The notes under the pieces are model-generated. The model was not told the origin of the DNA and searched no databases. It was given only the letters and a program-made list of their open reading frames with translations. 64,000 bases of DNA from Streptomyces sp. NBC_01723 (GTDB taxonomy: Bacteria > Actinomycetota > Actinomycetes > Streptomycetales > Streptomycetaceae), in contig NZ_CP109171.1 in the NCBI RefSeq assembly GCF_036246005.1, forward strand, positions 8,482,001 to 8,546,000, written 5' to 3'. The position numbers and the translations under genes were made by a program. Numbering within the stretch: position 1 is the first letter of the stretch; each line of letters begins with the position of its first letter. Positions 8,266 through 16,133 of the stretch are shown here, in pieces.

Positions 8266-9671
8266 ACCGACTCGACCGCGCCCCCCTCACCGGCCAGGGC
8301 CCCCTGCTGCTCGCGCCGGACGCCGTCCTGCTGCCCGAAGGCCCCACCGACGGGTATGCCGTACTGGTCGACGACGGACTCTTCCAGGCCGTCGGACCGG
8401 CGGCGGAGCTGGCGGGGGCCCATCCGGGACTCGACACCGTACGCCTCCCCGGACACCTGCTGATGCCCGGATTCGTCGACGCCCACCACCACCTCACGCA
8501 GAGCTTCGGAGCGGCGCTCGCCTTCGGGGAACCGTCGGAGATCTTCCGCCGGGTCTGGGTGCCACTGGAGGGAGCGCTGGACGAGGAGTCGGCGTACACG
8601 GCGGCCAAACTGGCCTCCTTCGAGGCCCTGCGCGGCGGTTTCACGACCGTCACCGACGCCGGCACCCGCGCCGACGTCGACGTGGACGTGGTCGCCTCCG
8701 CCGCGCGGGACGCGGGCATCCGCTGCGTCCTGGGCCTCGTGTGCAACGACACCGACCGCGAGCCCGGGAGCGACCCCCGGGCCGTCCTCGACGACGCCGA
8801 GAAACACCTCGCCCGCTACGACGGCGATCCGCTCGTCCATCCCTCCCTCGCCGTCTCCATCCCCGAGGCGGCCACCGAACGTACCCTGCGCGACACCGCC
8901 CGGCTGGCTGCGGAGGCAGGCGCCGTCGTGCAGATCCACGTCAACGAACATCTCGCCGGCGTCGAACGGTCGCTCCTGAGCCACGGGCTGCGCCCCCTCG
9001 AACACCTGCACCGCGTCGGCGCCCTCGGCCCGCAGTTGCTCGCCGCACACGCCACGCTGCTCACCCCGCGCGAACTGTCCCTGCTCGCCGACACGGGCGC
9101 CGCCGTCAGCTACAACCCGGTCGCCAGCGCCTGGAAGGGCAACGCGGTCGCGGCCGCGGCCGACATGACCGAGCGCGGAATCCGCGTCGGCCTGGGCACC
9201 GACGGCACCCGCGGCGACGGCTTCCGGCTCGCGGAGGCCGCCGAGTTCGCCCAGCGCCTGGCGTACGGGCTGACCACCGGCGACTCGTCGTGCGGGGCCG
9301 GCTGGACCTGGCTGGAGCACGCCACACGCGGGGGAGCGGACGCCGTGGGTCTCGGCGGCCGCACGGGGACCGTCGCGCCGGGCAGGGCCGCCGACTTCCT
9401 CCTGGTCGACATCGACACACCCGAACTCGCGCTCTCCTGGGACCTGCCCTGGGAGCTGGTCCGGCGCGGCAACCGCGACCAGATCACCGCCGTCTTCGTC
9501 GCGGGGCGGCTGCGCATGTGGCACGGTCGCCCCACCGACTGGGACGGTGCCGCGCTGGTGCGACGCGCGGCCGAACTGGCCCGAGCGGCGGTGACCAGGG
9601 CGGGCGTCGTGCGGGCACACCCCACCTCCACCGAGGCCCGGGCACGGCACGAGCGGACGGTGATCCTGTGA
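8262..9671 (+). CDS. amidohydrolase-family nucleobase deaminase (8-oxoguanine/guanine deaminase or triazine hydrolase type)
   Basis: A 469-residue metal-dependent TIM-barrel hydrolase. Metal and catalytic signatures appear in order: FVDAHHHL (HxH), QIHVNEH, AAHATLL and LGTDGTRGDG (the catalytic Asp). The overall pattern is that of the ATZ/TRZ subgroup, which includes 8-oxoguanine deaminase and hydroxydechloroatrazine ethylaminohydrolase. The reaction is hydrolytic removal of an exocyclic amine from a heteroaromatic ring. Its ATG overlaps the permease stop, so uptake and deamination are translationally coupled. Substrate is inferred from this pairing, not read from sequence. Confidence 0.85.
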   Translation: MNRLDRAPLTGQGPLLLAPDAVLLPEGPTDGYAVLVDDGLFQAVGPAAELAGAHPGLDTVRLPGHLLMPGFVDAHHHLTQSFGAALAFGEPSEIFRRVWVPLEGALDEESAYTAAKLASFEALRGGFTTVTDAGTRADVDVDVVASAARDAGIRCVLGLVCNDTDREPGSDPRAVLDDAEKHLARYDGDPLVHPSLAVSIPEAATERTLRDTARLAAEAGAVVQIHVNEHLAGVERSLLSHGLRPLEHLHRVGALGPQLLAAHATLLTPRELSLLADTGAAVSYNPVASAWKGNAVAAAADMTERGIRVGLGTDGTRGDGFRLAEAAEFAQRLAYGLTTGDSSCGAGWTWLEHATRGGADAVGLGGRTGTVAPGRAADFLLVDIDTPELALSWDLPWELVRRGNRDQITAVFVAGRLRMWHGRPTDWDGAALVRRAAELARAAVTRAGVVRAHPTSTEARARHERTVIL

Positions 9672-10378
9672 GCTGGCCCTCGCTGGTCGCCCTGGCCGTG
9701 ACGGTGGCCGTCGCCGCCTTCGTCCAGGGCAGCAGCGGACTCGGCTTCGCGCTGGTCGTCGCGCCCGTGGCCGGCATCCTCGCCCCGGGTCTGGTCCCGG
9801 TGTTCGTCCTGGCCGCGATGATCCCGCTGAACCTGTACGTCGCCTGGAGGGAACGGGCGTCGCTCGACCTGCGGGGCGCCGGCTGGATCACCGGGGCACG
9901 GCTCGCGGCCACCCCCGCGGGACTGGCACTGCTCTGGCTGATCCCGGAGCGCAGCCTCGGCGTGTTCGTCGGGGCCGCGACCGTGCTCGCGGCCGTGGTG
10001 AGCCTGGCCGCGCCCGTGTTCACTCCCGGCCGGGCCGCCTACCTGGGCGCGGGCGCGGTGACGGGACTGACGGAGACGGCCACCGGCGTCGGCGGTCCGC
10101 CGCTCGCGCTGGTCTACCAGCACCGGTCACCGGCCGAACTCCGCTCCACCGTCGCCGCCTGCTTCCTGGTGGGGGAGGTCGCCTCCCTGGTGCTGCTGTT
10201 CGCCACGGGGAAGGCGGAGCCGTCCCAGCTCGGCTGGGCGGCGGCGGCGCTGCCGGCGATCGCGCTGGGCGCCGGGCTCAGCCGCCTGGTGCACCACCGG
10301 CTGGACGCCCGCAGGATGCGACTGTTCGTGCTGGTGTTCGCGCTGGTGTCCGGGGCCGTCCTGCTGCTGGGCTTCTGA
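9668..10378 (+). CDS. TauE/SafE family membrane exporter
   Basis: A 236-residue integral membrane protein with about seven or eight helices in two homologous halves, each starting with a Gly-rich segment (FVQGSSGLGFALVVAP and LTETATGVGGPPLALVYQ). This doubled motif is characteristic of TauE/SafE anion exporters. The GTG start overlaps the deaminase stop by 4 bp (GTGA), placing it in the same operon. In this context it could export an organic anion produced by nucleobase breakdown, but this is inference. Confidence 0.85.
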   Translation: MSWPSLVALAVTVAVAAFVQGSSGLGFALVVAPVAGILAPGLVPVFVLAAMIPLNLYVAWRERASLDLRGAGWITGARLAATPAGLALLWLIPERSLGVFVGAATVLAAVVSLAAPVFTPGRAAYLGAGAVTGLTETATGVGGPPLALVYQHRSPAELRSTVAACFLVGEVASLVLLFATGKAEPSQLGWAAAALPAIALGAGLSRLVHHRLDARRMRLFVLVFALVSGAVLLLGF

Positions 10379-10414
10379 ACGGGCCGGGACTGAACGGCGG
10401 GGCGACGAGGGGGG

Positions 10415-11467
10415 TCAGCCCTTCCCGCCCCGCTCCCGGTCCCGTACCGACGAGGCGCGGGCGATCACCGCCGGTTCCGGGGACTCGGCCACCGTCGGCG
10501 TGGTGGTGTCCCCGCGCAGCCTCCGCAGCAGCAGCTCGACGGCAGCCGACGCCGCCTGCTCCAGGTGCAGGTCGACCGCCGTCAGGGGCGGTTCACAGGT
10601 GCGGGCGCGCAGGCCGTCGTAGCGGGTGGCCACCATGACGTCGTCCGGAACGGACCGCCCGCTGTCCCGGACGGCCCGGACCGCGCCCACGGCGAAGGCG
10701 TCGACCATCGCGCACACCGCGTCGGTGCCGGGGTGTTCGGCGAGGAGCGTGGCGCAGGCCTCGTAGCCCGCCTGTTCACCACCCGACTCGGCGACCCGCG
10801 CCACGACCGGGGGCCAGCCACGCTCCCGCGCCATGTGCTCGTAGGCGGCGACCGCGTCCACGGACGAGTGCCGGGAGCCCGAGCCCACCATCAGCGCCGG
10901 CCGGGTCGCGCCCTGGTCGTGCAGGTGCCGCAACAGCAGCTCGGTCACCCGCCCACCGCGCAGATCCACGTACGGCACGTCCTCGTCCGGCGCCATGGGC
11001 CTGCCGAGCGCCACGTACGGCAGCCCGCGCTCGCGCAACTGCGCCGCAGCGGCGTCCGCGGTGTCCGGCTCGACCACGATGGCCCCGTCGATGTCCACGG
11101 AGTACAGCGCCGACCCAGACTGGACGGGCGGTACGAGCACGAGCGCGAAGCCGTGCGTGAGGGCGCTCTCCGCGGCCGCCGCCGCGACCTCCATGTAGAA
11201 GCCGAGCCGGGACGGGCCGCCCGCCACGGCGAACGGCATCGAGGACGCCAGCGCGATCGCCTTCGCCTCTCCGCGGCGCAGCCTCTGGGCCCGGAGGTTG
11301 GGCCGGTATCCCAGCTCCGCGGCCGCCTGCCTGACGCGTTCCCGGGTCCGGGGGTCGACCTTCCCCAGCCCGTTGAGGGCGTGGGACACGGTGGTCCGGG
11401 AGACCCCCGCGACGCGGGCGACGTCGGCGATGGTGGGCTGTCTCGGGCCGGGGGCGGAAGCGGTCAT
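10415..11467 (-). CDS. LacI-family transcriptional regulator
   Basis: A 350-residue repressor. The N-terminal LacI HTH (TIADVARVAGVSRTTVSHALNG, with hinge RPNLRAQRLRRG) is followed by a periplasmic-binding-protein-like effector domain. The ATG at 11467 is preferred over an ATG 45 nt upstream because it has GAGGAG upstream and sits right before the HTH. It converges on the TauE gene. The tandem CCAAATCGATTTGG palindromes at 6721 match the operator form of this family, so it probably controls the permease-deaminase-exporter operon in response to a purine-like ligand. No copy of the palindrome precedes its own gene. Confidence 0.88.
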   Translation of the reverse strand: MTASAPGPRQPTIADVARVAGVSRTTVSHALNGLGKVDPRTRERVRQAAAELGYRPNLRAQRLRRGEAKAIALASSMPFAVAGGPSRLGFYMEVAAAAAESALTHGFALVLVPPVQSGSALYSVDIDGAIVVEPDTADAAAAQLRERGLPYVALGRPMAPDEDVPYVDLRGGRVTELLLRHLHDQGATRPALMVGSGSRHSSVDAVAAYEHMARERGWPPVVARVAESGGEQAGYEACATLLAEHPGTDAVCAMVDAFAVGAVRAVRDSGRSVPDDVMVATRYDGLRARTCEPPLTAVDLHLEQAASAAVELLLRRLRGDTTTPTVAESPEPAVIARASSVRDRERGGKG

Positions 11468-11551
11468 CCGCGCGGACTCTCCTCGCTGGCGGGGAAGGGC
11501 GTACCCGACCATCTTCCCCGACGGCGCCGCTCACCGGGAGTTCGGCCGCGC

Positions 11552-12457
11552 TCAGCCCTGCTGCTGCCCGGCGCCCTCGAGGGCCTGGCCGGTCATGTCG
11601 GTCACCTCGGCGGCGGGCGGGGCCTCGGCGTCGACCTCGGTGCCGAAGTCCGAGAAGTTCATGACCGTGCTCATCTTGAGTTCCTTGGGCGACGAGCCGC
11701 CGTCGGGCTTCGCGGAGGCGGAGGCCGGTGCCTTGACGGTCATGTCGATCTGCTGGCGCCGCAGCCTGCCGTCGTCGTCGAGCCAGACCTGCATCGGCAG
11801 CGTCGGGCCGAGCTGCTGGCGCATCAGTTCGCCGCCGGGCAGCTCGGCGACGTCGACCGACACCCGGTAGTGGGTGGTCTCGGCGCCGTCGACCTTCTCG
11901 GTGCCGACCTTCTTGACGTCCTTGTCGGTGATCGCCTTGGCGTAGGCGGCGGTCTGGGCCGGATCGCCGAGCTGCTGACTGCCCAGGCCCTGCTGCTGGG
12001 CGACCTTCTTGAGGTCGATCTTGATCCAGGGCTTGCCGCCCGCGTTCTGCCCGGGCACCTTCTGGTACAGGACCTGGTCGACGACGCGCTGCTCGATCTT
12101 CTTGTTCTGGGCGGTGACGGTCATCACGCTGTCGCCCTCGGCCAGATCGATCGTGCCCTGGCCGTCGGTCGTGATCCGCTCGTCCCCGGCGGTGAGTTCC
12201 ATGTCGATCGTCATGCGCGCGGACCCGGCTGCGGCCGTCTTGTCGTAGGCCGCCCGGACCGCCTTCGTGTCCTGCCCCTGGCCGCCCCCGCCGGAGCCGC
12301 TGTCGCTCGCACTCGAACTCGCGCTCGCCGATGCGCCCTTGTCCTTGCCCATGTCCTCGGCCTGCGAGTCGCCGTCACCCCCGCATCCCGCCAGCACCAC
12401 GCTCGCCATGACGGCGGCGGTGCCGATCGCGCCGGCCTTCATCCCCCTGCTGCGCAT
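11552..12457 (-). CDS. secreted lipoprotein, LolA/LprG-like fold
   Basis: A 301-residue predicted lipoprotein. The signal peptide has a lipobox (VVLAGCGG, Cys about residue 25), followed by a Ser/Gly/Asp linker. The mature part has alternating beta-strand segments (ARMTIDMELTAGDE, QGTIDLAEGDSVMTV, THYRVSVDV, MQVWLDDDGRLRRQQIDM), like DUF6612/LppX-LprAFG-type proteins that bind lipid or act as extracellular chaperones. Ligand is unknown. The ATG at 12457 follows GAGGAGAAGGG; an ATG 15 nt downstream is a possible alternative. Confidence 0.75.
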   Translation of the reverse strand: MRSRGMKAGAIGTAAVMASVVLAGCGGDGDSQAEDMGKDKGASASASSSASDSGSGGGGQGQDTKAVRAAYDKTAAAGSARMTIDMELTAGDERITTDGQGTIDLAEGDSVMTVTAQNKKIEQRVVDQVLYQKVPGQNAGGKPWIKIDLKKVAQQQGLGSQQLGDPAQTAAYAKAITDKDVKKVGTEKVDGAETTHYRVSVDVAELPGGELMRQQLGPTLPMQVWLDDDGRLRRQQIDMTVKAPASASAKPDGGSSPKELKMSTVMNFSDFGTEVDAEAPPAAEVTDMTGQALEGAGQQQG

Positions 12458-12670
12458 GTGAATCCCCTTCTCCTCAACGGCTCTCGGCCGCCGTCACCCG
12501 GCGTCCGGCTTTCGAGCCGCATGCCCGTGATGAGGCTCAACACGCCTATTGCTGCGTCGTTTTGCGGATGGGACGGGCCTGGCAACCTCCGCGGCCGTCG
12601 TGCGGTCCTGTCGAAGGGGGCCGGCGGTGGAAGAAGGCCGGCCGGACGACAGCCACGAGCGAGGGTGGAG

Positions 12671-13045
12671 ATGGCGGAGCTGCACACCACGGTGACCTGG
12701 GTCGACGTACGCGAGCGGCTGCCGCGGGCCGGTCACCCCGTAGCGGCGGCGATCACCGGACGGTATCCGGCCGAGGCCACCGCCGATCCCGCCACCGCGC
12801 GACGGCAGGAATTCTGGCTGGTGAGGACCATGTACTTCACGGACCGGCACCACACCGAGACCGGCGGGGTGCACCGCGACTGTTTCGTCGACTCCGACGG
12901 CGTCGTGCGCTTCCCCCACGACCCGGACAGCGACGACAGCGTGACCCACTGGGCCGAGCTGCCCACCCTGCCCGGCGAGGCGACGCACCTCCTGCTCGGC
13001 GACGACGTGCGGCCGGCTCTGCTAAAGGCGTGGAACATGGGCTGA
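12671..13045 (+). CDS. conserved hypothetical protein with DUF551-like WxDxxERLP motif
   Basis: A 124-residue soluble protein of unknown function. It opens with VTWVDVRERLP and ends with DSVTHWAELPTLPGEA. This W-x-D/S-x-x-E-R-L-P and THW-x-x-L-P combination recalls the DUF551 fold, though the middle (PATARRQEFWLVRTMYFT, HRDCFVDSDGVVRFP) is Streptomyces-like. The ATG at 12671 has GAGGG 5 nt upstream. It is divergent from the lipoprotein gene with a 213-bp shared upstream region. Confidence 0.7.
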   Translation: MAELHTTVTWVDVRERLPRAGHPVAAAITGRYPAEATADPATARRQEFWLVRTMYFTDRHHTETGGVHRDCFVDSDGVVRFPHDPDSDDSVTHWAELPTLPGEATHLLLGDDVRPALLKAWNMG

Positions 13046-13116
13046 GGCGTCTGATCCGGCGGTCCGGCTCGGGCGCCCCGGGGTGAGGCGTGTCTCATCC
13101 GGGCCTGCCGCCTTGT

Positions 13117-13136
13117 CTATGCAACAAGTTGCATAG
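13117..13136. promoter_or_regulatory. PadR operator (perfect inverted repeat)
   Basis: CTATGCAAC (13117-13125), AA, GTTGCATAG (13128-13136): perfect 9-bp arms that end at the ribosome binding site of the PadR gene (GAAGGA at 13136-13141). Position and symmetry indicate autorepression of the padR-acyl-CoA dehydrogenase unit. Confidence 0.8.
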
Positions 13137-13148
13137 AAGGATCGGGGC

Positions 13149-13715
13149 ATGGCGCTCGAACACGCGATCCTCGTCTCGCTGCTGGAGAAGCCGGGCTCGG
13201 GTTACGAACTCGCGCGCCGGTTCGAACGGTCCATCGGGTACTTCTGGACCGCGACCCACCAGCAGATCTACCGCGTCCTCGGACGCATGGAGGGTGGCGG
13301 CCTCCTGCACGTCCGCGACGTCCCGCAGCAGGGGCGGCCGGACAAGAAGGAGTACTCCGTGGCGGCCCCCGGCCGCGCGGTGCTCTCGGCATGGCTGCAC
13401 GAGCCGGTCGAACCGGAGAGCGTACGCCACGAACTCGCCGTGAAGATCCGGGGAGCGGCCTTCGACGACCCGACGGCGCTGATCTCCGAGGTCGAGCGCC
13501 ACCGAAAGGTCCACGACGACCGGCTCCGGCGCTACCTCACCGGGGAGCAGCGGGACTTCACCGGGCCCGAAGCACCCGACCCCCTGGACGTCGGCCAGGA
13601 ACTCCAGCACGTCGTCCTGCGCGGCGGCATCGCCTACGAGCGCATGACCATCGCCTGGCTCGACGACGTCCTCGACACCCTCCACCGGCTCCACGCCGGG
13701 AAGTCCCGCGCCTGA
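13149..13715 (+). CDS. PadR-family transcriptional regulator
   Basis: A 188-residue dimeric repressor. The N-terminal winged helix (ALEHAILVSLLEKPGSGYEL to QGRPDKKEYSVAAPGRAVL) is the PadR signature, with the usual Q-IYRVLGRME recognition region. A C-terminal helical dimerisation domain (about residues 95-185) follows. The ATG at 13149 lies 12 nt after a perfect inverted repeat that is probably its own operator. The acyl-CoA dehydrogenase gene begins 65 nt after its stop and is the likely co-regulated target. Confidence 0.92.
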   Translation: MALEHAILVSLLEKPGSGYELARRFERSIGYFWTATHQQIYRVLGRMEGGGLLHVRDVPQQGRPDKKEYSVAAPGRAVLSAWLHEPVEPESVRHELAVKIRGAAFDDPTALISEVERHRKVHDDRLRRYLTGEQRDFTGPEAPDPLDVGQELQHVVLRGGIAYERMTIAWLDDVLDTLHRLHAGKSRA

Positions 13716-13780
13716 ACACCCGGCGCCCCCCGCACCAGTACCACGTCCGCTCCCGCGACCCGCTCCGGAAGGCACCCCTC

Positions 13781-15490
13781 ATGGCCGACCAGTTCCTGTT
13801 CAACCCGCGCACCTACGACCCGGCGCACTTCGACCCGGAGACGCGCAGGCTGCTGCGCGCCACGGTCGACTGGTTCGAGGCGCGCGGCAAGCGCAGGCTG
13901 ATCGAGGACTACCGCTCGCGCGTCTGGCTGGAGGACTTCCTCGCCTTCGCCGCGAAGGAAGGACTGTTCGCCACCTTCCTCACCCCCGCGGCGGACGGCG
14001 ACCGGCCGGACCAGCGCTGGGACACCGCCCGGATCGCCGCCCTCAACGAGATCTTCGGCTTCTACGGCCTCGACTACTGGTACGCCTGGCAGGTCACCAT
14101 CCTCGGCCTCGGCCCGGTCTGGCAGAGCGACAACACCGCCGCCCGCGCCCGCGCGGCCGAACTCCTCGCCCAGGGCGAGGTGTTCGCCTTCGGCCTCTCC
14201 GAGAAGAGCCACGGCGCCGACATCTACTCCACGGACATGCTGCTGGCACCCGACGGCAGGGGAGGCTTCCGGGCGACCGGCTCCAAGTACTACATCGGCA
14301 ACGGCAACGCCGCAGGACTCGTCTCGGTGTTCGGCCGCCGCACGGACGTCGAGGGCCCGGACGGCTACGTCTTCTTCGCCGCCGACAGCCGCCACCCCGC
14401 CTACCACCTGGTCAAGAACGTCGTCGACTCCTCCAAGTACGTCAGCGAGTTCCGGCTCGACGACTACCCCGTCGGCCCCGAGGACGTCCTGCACACCGGA
14501 CGGGCCGCCTTCGACGCCGCCCTCAACACCGTCAACGTCGGCAAGTTCAACCTGTGCACCGCCTCGATCGGCATCTGCGAACACGCCATGTACGAGGCCG
14601 TCACCCACGCCCACAACCGCATCCTGTACGGCCGCCCGGTCACCGCGTTCCCGCACGTGCGGCGCGAACTGGTCGACGCCTACGTGCGCCTCGTCGGCAT
14701 GAAGCTGTTCAGCGACCGCGCCGTCGACTACTTCCGCACCGCCGGCCCGGACGACCGCCGCTACCTGCTGTTCAACCCGATGACCAAGATGAAGGTCACC
14801 ACCGAGGGCGAGAAGGTCATCGACCTGATGTGGGACGTCATCGCCGCCAAGGGGTTCGAGAAGGACACCTACTTCGCCCAGGCCGCGGTCGAGATCCGGG
14901 GTCTGCCGAAGCTCGAGGGCACGGTGCACGTCAACCTCGCGCTGATCCTCAAGTTCATGCGCAACCACCTGCTCGACCCGGTCGACCGTCCGCGGGTGCC
15001 GACCCGCCTCGACGCGGCCGACGACTCCTTCCTCTTCCGCCAGGGCCCGGCCCGGGGACTCGGCTCCATCCGGTTCCACGACTGGCGCACGGCCTTCGAC
15101 GCCTACGCCGGGGTGCCCAACGTGGCCCGGTTCCGCGAGCAGGCCGACGCGCTGTGCACGTTCGTGACGACCGCGGCTCCCGACGAGCGGCAGAGCCGCG
15201 ACCTGGACCTGCTGCTCGCGGTCGGCCAGTTGTTCGCCCTGGTGGTGCACGGCCAGCTCATCCTGGAGCAGGCGGAGCCGGCCGGCCTCGACGAGGACGT
15301 CCTCGACGAGCTGTTCGCCGTGCTCGTGCGCGACTTCTCGGGCCACGCCGTGGAACTCCACGGCAAGGACTCCGCCACGCAGGAGCAGCAGAACTGGGCC
15401 CTCGGGGCCGTCCGCCGCCCGGTCGTGGACGAGGCCCGCTCGGCCCGCGTCTGGGAGCGGGTGGAGGCGCTGTCCGGCGCCTACGCCTGA
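13781..15490 (+). CDS. acyl-CoA dehydrogenase family protein
   Basis: A 569-residue FAD enzyme expected to oxidise an acyl-CoA to its enoyl form. The N-terminal helical domain is followed by a mid beta-domain with the FGLSEKSHGADIYST flavin/substrate motif and SKYYIGNGNAAG. The C-terminal helices include NVGKFNLCTASIGICEHAMYEA and a long extension past the usual ~390 residues, placing it in the large (about 570-600 residue) ACAD subgroup. The ATG at 13781 has GGAAGG 8 nt upstream. It follows the PadR gene closely and is probably released by the PadR ligand. Substrate is not evident. Confidence 0.88.
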   Translation: MADQFLFNPRTYDPAHFDPETRRLLRATVDWFEARGKRRLIEDYRSRVWLEDFLAFAAKEGLFATFLTPAADGDRPDQRWDTARIAALNEIFGFYGLDYWYAWQVTILGLGPVWQSDNTAARARAAELLAQGEVFAFGLSEKSHGADIYSTDMLLAPDGRGGFRATGSKYYIGNGNAAGLVSVFGRRTDVEGPDGYVFFAADSRHPAYHLVKNVVDSSKYVSEFRLDDYPVGPEDVLHTGRAAFDAALNTVNVGKFNLCTASIGICEHAMYEAVTHAHNRILYGRPVTAFPHVRRELVDAYVRLVGMKLFSDRAVDYFRTAGPDDRRYLLFNPMTKMKVTTEGEKVIDLMWDVIAAKGFEKDTYFAQAAVEIRGLPKLEGTVHVNLALILKFMRNHLLDPVDRPRVPTRLDAADDSFLFRQGPARGLGSIRFHDWRTAFDAYAGVPNVARFREQADALCTFVTTAAPDERQSRDLDLLLAVGQLFALVVHGQLILEQAEPAGLDEDVLDELFAVLVRDFSGHAVELHGKDSATQEQQNWALGAVRRPVVDEARSARVWERVEALSGAYA

Positions 15491-15553
15491 CGGGCCCACG
15501 ACGGGGACCGGGCCGGTGGCGGCGGCCCGCGCCCGCTGGTGAACACTGGGCGC

Positions 15554-16105
15554 ATGGAGTTCTTCTGCTACCACCGCGACCGGCCCGGCTCCCTGGCGCT
15601 GCGGCATGAGCTGCTGGAGGAGCACTGGTCCTACATGGACGGGTACGCGGAGGAGATGATCGCCCGCGGTCCTACCTTCTCCGGCGACGGCGAGGCTCCC
15701 ACCGGCAGCGTGCACATCCTCGACCTGCCGGATCCCGCCGCGGCCCGCGCGTTCGCCTTCGACGAGCCCGGCCATCAGGCGGGTGTCTACCGGGACGTGA
15801 TGCTGCGCCGGTGGCGGAACCTGCTGGGGCGCACCATGTGGGACTTCCCCGGTGGGCCGGCCGACGGCAACCGGTACCTCGTGCTCGGCCTCGGCTCCGG
15901 GCGGGCGGCCGACCTCGCCGTGCCGCCCGCCCAGGACGAGCTGATCGCGTACGGCCCCCTGCTCTCCGACGACGGCGCCGGCTGGCTGGGCACCGCGGCG
16001 CTGGTGCGGGCGCCGGACGCCGACTCGGCCCGGTCCTGCCTCACACCGGACCGGTACGCCGGCATCGAGGTGCACGACTGGCAGTTCGGCGGACGACCGT
16101 CCTGA
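15554..16105 (+). CDS. tandem YCII-like domain protein
   Basis: A 183-residue protein with two ferredoxin-like YCII-type repeats. The first (about 1-90) carries RPGSLALRHELLEEHWSYMD and GPTFSGDGEAPTGSVHILD. The second (about 105-183) carries YLVLGLG and YGPLLSDDGAGWLGTAALV. YCII proteins bind or convert small molecules through a His-Asp pair, but most have no assigned role. Translation probably begins at ATG 15554; a GTG 15 nt upstream is an alternative and neither has a strong ribosome binding site. Confidence 0.75.
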   Translation: MEFFCYHRDRPGSLALRHELLEEHWSYMDGYAEEMIARGPTFSGDGEAPTGSVHILDLPDPAAARAFAFDEPGHQAGVYRDVMLRRWRNLLGRTMWDFPGGPADGNRYLVLGLGSGRAADLAVPPAQDELIAYGPLLSDDGAGWLGTAALVRAPDADSARSCLTPDRYAGIEVHDWQFGGRPS

Positions 16106-16133
16106 CCCCGGTGGGCGCCCGCACGGCCACGTC

